A DNA stretch of 9,274 nt from an uncultured Collinsella sp. (GTDB lineage Bacteria > Actinomycetota > Coriobacteriia > Coriobacteriales > Coriobacteriaceae): positions 1 to 9,274 of the forward strand of contig CAAFEX010000054.1 in assembly GCA_900762015.1 (NCBI GenBank), given 5' to 3'. The translations under genes were made by a program, and so were the position numbers. The notes below the pieces were generated by a model. That model searched no databases. It was not told the DNA's origin and was given only the letters and a program-made list of their open reading frames with translations. This document shows positions 1 to 5,314 of the stretch, piece after piece (positions within the stretch are counted from its first letter, which is position 1; the number at the start of each line of letters is the position of its first letter).

Positions 1-63
1 AGTGTTTGGTCGGCTTGTGGTTGGGTTTTGGAAAGGCCGGCTGCATATGATTTATCTGAACGG

Positions 64-92
64 TTGACCACGAACAGCCGTTCGTTTATTAT
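64..92 (+). promoter_or_regulatory. recA promoter, sigma-70 type
   Basis: A -35 element TTGACC at 64-69 and a -10 element TATTAT at 87-92 are separated by exactly 17 bases. Each matches the sigma-70 consensus at 5 of 6 positions. The transcript would start near 98-100 and leave a short leader of about 24 nt before the recA start codon. The spacer holds a LexA-type palindrome, so repressor binding would directly block RNA polymerase. The elements are read from the sequence; promoter activity is inferred. Confidence 0.8.
70..85. promoter_or_regulatory. LexA operator (SOS box) in the recA promoter
   Basis: The 16 bases ACGAACAGCCGTTCGT form a perfect inverted repeat, ACGAAC and GTTCGT around the centre AGCC. 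The core CGAAC-N4-GTTCG matches the LexA box type known from Bacillus and Actinobacteria. It lies entirely between the -35 and -10 elements of the recA promoter, a classic position for repression by steric exclusion. The expected behaviour is LexA repression relieved after DNA damage, when RecA filaments trigger LexA self-cleavage. The lexA gene is not in this window. Confidence 0.85.
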
Positions 93-109
93 CGATGCAG
101 GTTGTTAAG

Positions 110-115
110 AGGAGG
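110..115 (+). promoter_or_regulatory. recA ribosome binding site
   Basis: AGGAGG is a perfect anti-16S match placed 7 nt before the ATG at 123. It rules out the in-frame TTG at 102, which lies upstream of it, and fixes the recA start. Confidence 0.88.
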
Positions 116-122
116 GCTATTC

Positions 123-1271
123 ATGGCCAAGAATTCAGGTCCCGTACGTACCGTTCATGCTCGCACGACGGGTAAAGAGCGCGATGAGATGATCGCCACC
201 ACCAAGGCTGAGATCGAGAAGAAATTCGGCCAGGGTTCCATCATGAGGTACGGCGACGGTGGCCCCGAGCTCGAGGTCGAGGCCATCCCTACGGGCGCTC
301 TGGCACTCGATGCCGCGCTGGGTATCGGCGGCGTGCCGCGTGGCCGTATCGTCGAGATTTACGGTCCTGAGTCCTCCGGTAAGACGACGCTTTCGCTCGA
401 GATCCTGGCCGAGGCCCAGGCAATGGGTGGCGTTGTGGCATTTATCGATGCCGAGCATGCGCTCGATCCCACGTATGCCGCGCGTATCGGCGTGGATATC
501 GACGAGGTGCTCATTTCTCAGCCCGATACGGGCGAGCAGGCGCTCGAGATTGTTGACATGCTCGTGCGTTCCGGCGCCATCGATGCCATCGTTGTTGACT
601 CCGTCGCCGCGCTGACCCCGCGTGCCGAGATCGAGGGAGAAATCGGCGACACTACGGTCGGTCTTCAGGCTCGCCTGATGAGCCAAGCGCTCCGCAAGCT
701 CGCCGGCTCGCTGTCTAAGTCCAACACGACGTGCATCTTCATTAACCAGCTGCGTGAGAAGATCGGCGTCATGTTCGGCAACCCCGAGACCACGACGGGC
801 GGCCGCGCCCTTAAATTCTTCTCTTCGGTACGTATCGACATTCGCCGTATCGATAGCATTAAGCTTAAGGACGAGGTTATCGGTAACCGCGTGCGCGCTA
901 AGGTCGTTAAGAACAAGGTGGCAGCTCCGTTCCGTTCTGCTGAGTTCGACATTATGTACGGTACGGGCATCTCTAAGGAGGGCTCGATTCTGGACATGGC
1001 TGTCGAGTGCGGCATCTGCAAGAAGATGGGCTCTTGGTTTGCCTATGGCGAGGACAAGCTCGGCAACGGTCGCGAGGCCGCCAAGGCGTTCCTGCGCGAA
1101 CACCCCGATTGCGCCGACGAGATTGAGCATAAGGTCCGTCTTGCCTGCGGGCTTGAGTTTGATGACGATGCTCCGTCCGAGGTAGAGCTGACCGATCAGC
1201 CTGCGCCTGAGGAGTTTGACGAGCTTTACGCCATCGATGGTTCCGCTATGCTCGATGATGACGACGAGTAG
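123..1271 (+). CDS. recA: Recombinase A (RecA)
   Basis: RecA polymerises on single-stranded DNA in the cytoplasm, drives ATP-dependent strand exchange in homologous recombination, and acts as co-protease for LexA cleavage in the SOS response. The 382-residue product shows the FGQGSIMR family opening (35-42), a Walker A loop GPESSGKT (81-88), a Walker B strand ending IVVDS (156-160), and the L2/DNA-binding segment from NQLREKIGVMFG (208-219) through the TTGGRALKF stretch. A strongly acidic tail ends in DDDDE, as is usual for RecA. The start at 123 is set by the AGGAGG site 7 nt upstream. The roughly 35 residues before the core are somewhat longer than in E. coli RecA. Expression is expected to be SOS-controlled through the operator in its promoter. 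recX follows after 11 nt, probably in the same transcript. The gene looks complete and functional. Confidence 0.98.
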   Translation: MAKNSGPVRTVHARTTGKERDEMIATTKAEIEKKFGQGSIMRYGDGGPELEVEAIPTGALALDAALGIGGVPRGRIVEIYGPESSGKTTLSLEILAEAQAMGGVVAFIDAEHALDPTYAARIGVDIDEVLISQPDTGEQALEIVDMLVRSGAIDAIVVDSVAALTPRAEIEGEIGDTTVGLQARLMSQALRKLAGSLSKSNTTCIFINQLREKIGVMFGNPETTTGGRALKFFSSVRIDIRRIDSIKLKDEVIGNRVRAKVVKNKVAAPFRSAEFDIMYGTGISKEGSILDMAVECGICKKMGSWFAYGEDKLGNGREAAKAFLREHPDCADEIEHKVRLACGLEFDDDAPSEVELTDQPAPEEFDELYAIDGSAMLDDDDE

Positions 1272-1282
1272 CGGTTACGCTC

Positions 1283-1975
1283 ATGTCGTATACGGTGACC
1301 GAGGCCACGGTCGTCTTTCCCGATAAGAAGGCGGCCTCCTCGTTCTCGAGCGGGTATGCGTCCAAAAAGCCTTGCGCACATATCGATTGTGAGCTTGAGG
1401 GCGGTTTTGAGCGGTCCATTTGGATTCCCGTGCGGGTCGCGCGCCTGTATGTCAAAAACCGCCCCGATCTTCCCTGTGATTGGGATAACTTTCGTGAGGC
1501 GGTGCAGCTCATCGAGCGTAAATGTGCACTTACCATGGTGACTGAGATGTTATCGCGCCGCGACCATGCGACGGGTGAGGTCCGTGACAAGCTGGCTCGC
1601 TACGGCTTTCACCAGCCCGCGATCGATTTCGCCGTCGAGCGCGCCACCGAGTATCGCTTTTTAGACGAGAACCGCTTTTGCTCGTACTTTATCGAGGAAC
1701 GCAAGCGGCGCGGTTGGGGACAGCGCAAAATCGAGACCGAGCTCAAGCGACGTCATGTTGTGCTCGATGACATTCCCGGTTATCCCGAGGATTATTTTGC
1801 CGTCGAAGACGATTTGGCGCGTGCGTCAGCCCTGCTCGCCAAGCGGCGTGTTCCAGAGACGCGCGGATTCGAAAAACTGGTTCGGTTTTTGATGGGCAAG
1901 GGCTTCTCGTATCACATCGCCGCCGATGCCGTTAAGGCACGTCTCGATGCCGAATGCGAGGAATGTGCGCTTTAG
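1283..1975 (+). CDS. recX: Regulatory protein RecX
   Basis: RecX binds in the groove of RecA filaments, blocks their extension and inhibits RecA ATPase and co-protease activity. The 230-residue product has the RecX architecture. After a non-conserved N-terminal part (about 1-70, with a beta-rich stretch near 38-58) come tandem three-helix units. The first covers about 75-120 and includes LSRRDHATGEVRDKL (90-104) and the YGFH segment. The second covers about 121-165, with the RFLDENRFCSYFIEERKRRGWG segment (125-146). The third covers about 176-225 and includes KLVRFLMGKGFSY (198-210). The gene lies 11 nt after recA, the usual arrangement. No convincing ribosome binding site precedes the ATG, so translation probably depends on coupling with recA. 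Several internal ATG codons exist, but this start keeps the whole domain plus an N-terminal region common in longer RecX proteins. Confidence 0.92.
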   Translation: MSYTVTEATVVFPDKKAASSFSSGYASKKPCAHIDCELEGGFERSIWIPVRVARLYVKNRPDLPCDWDNFREAVQLIERKCALTMVTEMLSRRDHATGEVRDKLARYGFHQPAIDFAVERATEYRFLDENRFCSYFIEERKRRGWGQRKIETELKRRHVVLDDIPGYPEDYFAVEDDLARASALLAKRRVPETRGFEKLVRFLMGKGFSYHIAADAVKARLDAECEECAL

Positions 1976-1989
1976 GCGTATGCGTTTTG

Positions 1990-2037
1990 TGGCCCCGCCG
2001 CTCACCGCGTTTTAGCCGCCGTACTGGGGCCATTTAT
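1990..2037 (+). terminator. Candidate terminator after recX
   Basis: Arms TGGCCCC (1990-1996) and GGGGCCA (2026-2032) are perfectly complementary and are followed by a T-rich run, TTTATTT. They sit 14 nt after the recX stop, where the recA-recX transcript should end. The 29-nt loop is unusually large for an intrinsic terminator and I see no strong inner stem, so this is only moderately supported. Confidence 0.4.
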
Positions 2038-2066
2038 TTGACAGTTGTTGTGGTTCAACGTACGAT
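2038..2066 (+). promoter_or_regulatory. rny promoter, sigma-70 type
   Basis: A perfect -35 TTGACA at 2038-2043 and a -10 TACGAT at 2061-2066 are separated by 17 bases. Transcription would begin near 2073, giving a leader of about 160 nt before rny. The -10 region GTACGATAAA recurs upstream of spoVS. The -35 element abuts the T-run of the candidate recX terminator. Confidence 0.75.
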
Positions 2067-2095
2067 AAACACTGTCATTTGCTTTGTGATATGTG

Positions 2096-2110
2096 CTCAT
2101 CTGTGATGAG
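2096..2110 (+). other. Short inverted repeat in the rny leader
   Basis: CTCATC (2096-2101) and GATGAG (2105-2110) can pair around a 3-nt loop and are followed by TTTGTTTATA. It lies about 25 nt after the predicted transcription start. It could be a weak terminator-like or protective hairpin at the 5' end of the message, or a protein-binding palindrome. At six base pairs, chance is a real alternative. Confidence 0.3.
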
Positions 2111-2171
2111 TTTGTTTATATGTTTATCTGTATCCGACCCGCATAAGCTGCGCCCATATTACTCAAATGTC

Positions 2172-2207
2172 GCGAGCCGTTCGTAAGGACGGTTCGCTTT
2201 GTTGTGT
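2172..2207 (+). terminator. Terminator-like GNRA hairpin in the rny leader
   Basis: Bases 2172-2182 pair with 2187-2197 to make an 11-bp stem (two G-U pairs) capped by the tetraloop GTAA (GNRA type). A T-rich stretch TTTGTTGTGT follows at 2198-2207. The structure sits between the rny promoter and its ribosome binding site, ending about 15 nt before that site. It could be a leaky intrinsic terminator or attenuator, the 3' end of a leader RNA of about 135 nt, or a stabilising 5' hairpin. The T-run is interrupted, so full termination is uncertain. Confidence 0.5.
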
Positions 2208-2221
2208 AACGAATCCATAAA

Positions 2222-2227
2222 AAGGAG
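2222..2227 (+). promoter_or_regulatory. rny ribosome binding site
   Basis: AAGGAG lies 5 nt before the ATG at 2233. The in-frame GTG at 2227 overlaps this site and cannot be its start codon, so the gene begins at 2233. Confidence 0.8.
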
Positions 2228-2232
2228 TGAGC

Positions 2233-3783
2233 ATGCCTATCATTGCAGCGCTCGTTGGCATCGTTTTGGGTGCCATCGCCGCCATTGCCTACATGCGCAC
2301 CGCCAAGCAGGGTAGTCTTCACGAGGCCGACGAAAAGATCCAGTCGGCACACGCACAGGCTGAGTCCCTGATCGGTGATGCAAAGCGTCAGGCCGAGACC
2401 CTCAAAAAAGAGGCTCTGCTCGAGGCTAAAGAGGAGATCATCAAGAACAAGCAGGCCGCCGAGGCCGAGGACAAGCAGCGTAAGAGCGAGATTCGTACGC
2501 TCGAGAACCGCGTGATGCAGCGCGAGGAATCCCTTGATCGCCGCAACGACGCTCTCGACAAGCGCGAGCATCAGCTGTCCAGCCAGGCCGGTCAGGTCGA
2601 GAAGCGCTCCCGTGAGCTCGAGGAGCTCTGTGCAAAGCAGACCTCCGAGCTCGAGCGTATCGCCGACCTTACCCGCGAGGACGCCCACAAGGAGCTCCTC
2701 GATAAGGTTCGCGGCGAGGTCACCCACGAGGCCGCCACGATTATTCGCGAGTCCGAGCAGCAGGTTCGCGCCGAGTGCCACAAGACCGCCCAGGAGATTC
2801 TTTCCCTGGCGATTCAGCGCTGCGCTGCCGACCACACTGCCGAGGTCACCGTTACCTCCGTGCACATTCCCTCTGATGACCTCAAGGGCCGTATCATCGG
2901 TCGCGAGGGTCGCAACATCCGCACGTTCGAGCAGGTTTCTGGCGTCAATCTCGTGATCGACGACACGCCTGAGACCGTCGTTCTTTCGAGTTTCGACCCG
3001 GTCCGTCGTGAGACCGCCCGTGTCGCTCTCGAGAACCTCATCGCTGACGGTCGCATTCACCCCGCCCGCATCGAGGAGATGTATCACAAGGCTGCCGACC
3101 TGGTTCAGCAGCGCGTGCGCGAGGCTGGCGAGCAGGCTGCCTTTGATACCGGCATTCACGACCTGCACCCCGAGATCGTCAAGACCCTTGGTGCCTTGCG
3201 CTACCGCACCTCGTTTGGTCAGAACGTGCTTCAGCATTCCCTCGAGGTCTCTGATCTGTGCGGCGTGATGGCTTCCGAGCTTGGCCTGGACGTTGTGACC
3301 GCCAAGCGCGCCGGTCTGCTTCACGACCTGGGCAAGGCAATTGACCACGACGTCGAGGGCCCGCATGCCGTCATCGGCGCCGAGCTCGCCCGTCGTTATG
3401 GCGAGAAGCCCGTTATCGTCCACGCTATCGAGGCTCACCATGCCGATGTCGACCCCAACACGGTGCTCGATGTCCTGGTACAGGCCGCCGATGCTGTCTC
3501 TGCCTCTCGCCCCGGTGCCCGTCGCGAGTCTGCCGAGAACTACATCAAGCGCCTTGAGAAGCTCGAGGAGATCGCCAACTCCCATGACGGCGTCGAGCGT
3601 ACCTATGCCATGCAGGCTGGTCGCGAGGTCCACGTCATGGTTCAGCCGGACAAGATCTCCGATGCCCAGTCCACGGTTCTGGCTCACGATATCGCCCATC
3701 AGATCGAGGAAGAGATGGAGTATCCCGGTCAGGTGCGCGTCGTCGTGATTCGCGAGAGCCGCGCTGTCGATATCGCTAAATAA
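2233..3783 (+). CDS. rny: Ribonuclease Y (RNase Y)
   Basis: RNase Y is the membrane-anchored endoribonuclease that initiates bulk mRNA decay and some RNA processing in bacteria lacking RNase E or complementing it. The 516-residue product shows the full family layout: one N-terminal membrane helix (about 2-22, PIIAALVGIVLGAIAAIAYM), a long charged coiled coil (about 30-200), a KH RNA-binding domain with the GRIIGREGRN loop (219-228), and an HD phosphohydrolase domain. Metal-binding candidates in the HD domain are H335 (QHS), H364-D365 (LLHDLGKA), H402/H403 (EAHH) and D420 (QAADA). The SASRPGARRES segment after D420 and the C-terminal IEEEMEYPGQVRVVVIRE block are also typical. Length matches the usual 510-520 residues. 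It has its own promoter and leader. The next gene starts one nucleotide after the stop, implying co-translation. Confidence 0.97.
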   Translation: MPIIAALVGIVLGAIAAIAYMRTAKQGSLHEADEKIQSAHAQAESLIGDAKRQAETLKKEALLEAKEEIIKNKQAAEAEDKQRKSEIRTLENRVMQREESLDRRNDALDKREHQLSSQAGQVEKRSRELEELCAKQTSELERIADLTREDAHKELLDKVRGEVTHEAATIIRESEQQVRAECHKTAQEILSLAIQRCAADHTAEVTVTSVHIPSDDLKGRIIGREGRNIRTFEQVSGVNLVIDDTPETVVLSSFDPVRRETARVALENLIADGRIHPARIEEMYHKAADLVQQRVREAGEQAAFDTGIHDLHPEIVKTLGALRYRTSFGQNVLQHSLEVSDLCGVMASELGLDVVTAKRAGLLHDLGKAIDHDVEGPHAVIGAELARRYGEKPVIVHAIEAHHADVDPNTVLDVLVQAADAVSASRPGARRESAENYIKRLEKLEEIANSHDGVERTYAMQAGREVHVMVQPDKISDAQSTVLAHDIAHQIEEEMEYPGQVRVVVIRESRAVDIAK

Positions 3784-3784
3784 C

Positions 3785-4870
3785 ATGAGCGACGCGAACG
3801 AGCTCATCTCATTTATCGCGTCGATGTCGGGGGAGGGCAACCTTCGCGTCGAGGAGAACCTTGGCGAGGGGTATGTCCGCCTCCGCGTTTCGGAGGCCGA
3901 GCGGCGCCAGGCAAAGCACGACATTCAGCATGTCGAGGATATCGTCATCGAAATGCTCCGTAATGCTCGCGATGCCGGCGCCGACAAGGTCTATCTCGCC
4001 ACGACCAAGGAAGATGGCGTCCGCACGCTTGTCTTTCTGGATAACGGCTCGGGTGTTCCGCAGGATATGCAAGAGCGAATCTTCGATGCTCGCGTTACCT
4101 CAAAGCTCGAGAGCATGAAGATGGACCGTTGGGGCGTTCACGGTCGTGGCATGGCATTGTTTTCGATCAAGCAGAACACCGACGAGGCCCGTGTGGTCAC
4201 GTCCGGCGTCGATCTTGGTTCAGCCTTTAAGGTGAGCGTTGCGGCCGACCGCCTTAGTGAGCGTGCTGATCAGTCCAGCTGGCCCCAGGCCGTCAAGGAT
4301 GAGGACGGACGTTATGTCTGTGCTCGCGGTCCGCATAATATTATTCGCGCTGCTTGTGAGTTTGCGCTCGAGGAGTTGCGTGGTTGCGATGTCTATCTGG
4401 GCTCTCCGTCTGAGATTGCCGCTACCCTCTACGCTCAGGCATCTACCCGGCTCGATACGTCGCGTCTTCTGTTCATCGATGATGAATGCGAGCTTCCGGT
4501 TGTCGATCGTTTAGGCCTTGCCTCCGATGCCGAGGACTTTATCCGTATCTGCTCGGGTTTGGGTCTTGAGATGTCTGAGCGCACGGCACATCGCATTTTG
4601 GCAGGGCAGATTAAGCCCGTTCGCGGTGTGACCGCGCGTCTGCTGCGCGAACGTGATTCGTCCTCGCATGCGCCGGCTCCTGTCGATCTCGCGAAGGATC
4701 GTCGCGGGCTACGTATTGCCAAGGATGATATGGCACAGTTTTCGCGTGCTGTGGAGCGCGACTTTAATGACCTTGCCGCCCGGTACTATCTCAACCTTTG
4801 CGGCGACCCAAAAATTCACGTTTCGCGTGATCGAATCACCGTGACCTTCGATCTTGCCAAAGAGGAATAG
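3785..4870 (+). CDS. GHKL-fold ATPase of unknown function, rny-linked
   Basis: This 361-residue protein carries an N-terminal GHKL (Bergerat) ATP-binding fold. Visible motifs are the N box E56-xxx-N60 within IEMLRNARDAGA, the G1 box DNGSG (86-90), and a glycine-rich G2 lid GVHGRGMALFSI (117-128). Between them, DARVTSK (101-107) recalls the ATSK segment of MutL and the related STK segment of type IIB topoisomerases. I see no histidine-kinase phosphoacceptor, membrane helix or response-regulator partner, so a sensor kinase is unlikely. The C-terminal half (about 190-361) is not recognised; 240-290 looks helical and basic. The gene starts one nucleotide after the rny stop with no ribosome binding site of its own, so it is probably translated by coupling to rny. 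Its function is unknown. A cytoplasmic ATP-driven conformational switch acting with RNase Y or on nucleic acid is a guess from fold and context. Confidence 0.85.
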   Translation: MSDANELISFIASMSGEGNLRVEENLGEGYVRLRVSEAERRQAKHDIQHVEDIVIEMLRNARDAGADKVYLATTKEDGVRTLVFLDNGSGVPQDMQERIFDARVTSKLESMKMDRWGVHGRGMALFSIKQNTDEARVVTSGVDLGSAFKVSVAADRLSERADQSSWPQAVKDEDGRYVCARGPHNIIRAACEFALEELRGCDVYLGSPSEIAATLYAQASTRLDTSRLLFIDDECELPVVDRLGLASDAEDFIRICSGLGLEMSERTAHRILAGQIKPVRGVTARLLRERDSSSHAPAPVDLAKDRRGLRIAKDDMAQFSRAVERDFNDLAARYYLNLCGDPKIHVSRDRITVTFDLAKEE

Positions 4871-4876
4871 TGCCTT

Positions 4877-4894
4877 TACCGAGTCCACTCGGTA
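4877..4894. repeat. Perfect inverted repeat upstream of spoVS
   Basis: TACCGAG (4877-4883) and CTCGGTA (4888-4894) are perfect complements around TCCA. The repeat begins 7 nt after the stop of the GHKL ATPase gene. No T-run follows on either strand, so it does not look like an intrinsic terminator. Its right arm overlaps a -10-like TACGAT, which makes an operator plausible. An RNA hairpin between two cistrons is the alternative. Confidence 0.5.
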
Positions 4895-4898
4895 CGAT
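4893..4898 (+). promoter_or_regulatory. Candidate -10 element for spoVS
   Basis: TACGAT within GTACGATAAA is identical over ten bases to the -10 region of the rny promoter. No good -35 is present at the right distance (GTGCCT for 17-base spacing). The site may therefore be weak, activator-dependent, used by another sigma factor, or not a promoter. An alternative weak pair is TTTACC (4875-4880) with TAAAGT (4898-4903). Confidence 0.35.
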
Positions 4899-4932
4899 AA
4901 AGTTATTGCAGTTAAAACGTACTTTTAAACGC

Positions 4933-4937
4933 AGGAG
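4933..4937 (+). promoter_or_regulatory. spoVS ribosome binding site
   Basis: AGGAG lies 7 nt before the ATG at 4945. It selects that codon over the in-frame GTG at 4870, which overlaps the previous stop and would add 25 residues unlike the SpoVS family. Confidence 0.82.
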
Positions 4938-4944
4938 TTTCTTC

Positions 4945-5262
4945 ATGGATTGCCTGAAGGTATCAAGCAAATCATCGCCCGCGTCCGTTGCCGGCGCCAT
5001 CGCCGGCATGGTCAAGGATGGTGTACCCGTCAACATCCAGTGTGTCGGTGCCGGTGCTGTCAACCAGGCCATTAAGGCCGTGGCTATCGCGCGCGGTTTT
5101 TTGATTCCAACCGGTTTTGATATTTCCTGCGCGCCTGTGTTCTCCGACATCCTCATTAACGGGGAGTCGCGCACAGCCATCCGCCTTTCTATCTACGTTC
5201 ACCAGATCAATCGAGCTGCTATGGATAACGTCGTCATGGATGATGTTAAGCCTGTGGCATAG
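4945..5262 (+). CDS. spoVS: Stage V sporulation protein S family (SpoVS)
   Basis: SpoVS is a small, highly conserved protein with an Alba-like fold, suggestive of nucleic-acid binding. In Bacillus subtilis it affects progress through late sporulation, but homologues occur widely in non-spore-formers where the role is unclear. The 105-residue product matches the family from its first residues: LKVSSKSSPASVAGAIAG (4-21), the VGAGAVNQAIKAVAIARGF core (34-52), and a C-terminal INGESRTAIRLSI strand (71-83). The usual protein is about 86 residues; here about 19 extra residues (from HQINRAAMDN onward) form an additional tail. The gene follows the GHKL ATPase and has its own strong ribosome binding site, with a palindrome and possible promoter upstream. 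Linkage of rny with spoVS is common in Firmicutes and is preserved here with a different gene between them. Confidence 0.95.
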   Translation: MDCLKVSSKSSPASVAGAIAGMVKDGVPVNIQCVGAGAVNQAIKAVAIARGFLIPTGFDISCAPVFSDILINGESRTAIRLSIYVHQINRAAMDNVVMDDVKPVA

Positions 5263-5301
5263 CTTCTGCTTGCCTCGATTCGCCCCCCTCTCTCCATCGT
5301 T

Positions 5302-5305
5302 AGGA
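5302..5305 (+). promoter_or_regulatory. Candidate miaB ribosome binding site
   Basis: AGGA lies 9 nt before the ATG at 5315 but only 3 nt before the in-frame ATG at 5309. The spacing favours 5315. The match is short, so the choice between the two starts, which differ by two residues, is not certain. Confidence 0.5.
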
Positions 5306-5314
5306 CTTATGCAC

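Noticed and set aside
1..108. Possible 3' end of an upstream gene; a + frame is open from base 1 to a TAA at 106-108.
   Set aside because: It runs through the recA promoter and operator, is too short to identify, and the other two frames close at 67 and 50 without a recognisable C-terminus.
135..1130. A 331-codon open frame on the - strand opposite recA.
   Set aside because: It is a shadow of recA codon usage with no recognisable motifs and no ribosome binding site evidence.
2116..3924. A 602-codon open frame on the - strand opposite rny.
   Set aside because: It lies almost wholly antisense to the unmistakable rny gene and arises from its GC-rich third positions; the translation is low-complexity (runs of L, G, D, V) and matches no family I recognise.
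4870..4944. An N-terminal extension of SpoVS from GTG 4870.
   Set aside because: The extension is unlike the family, covers the intergenic palindrome, and the strong AGGAG site points to ATG 4945.
5117..5314. A long N-terminal extension of MiaB overlapping spoVS.
   Set aside because: MiaB homology begins just after 5315, the extra residues are an out-of-frame reading of spoVS, and an AGGA site lies suitably before 5315.
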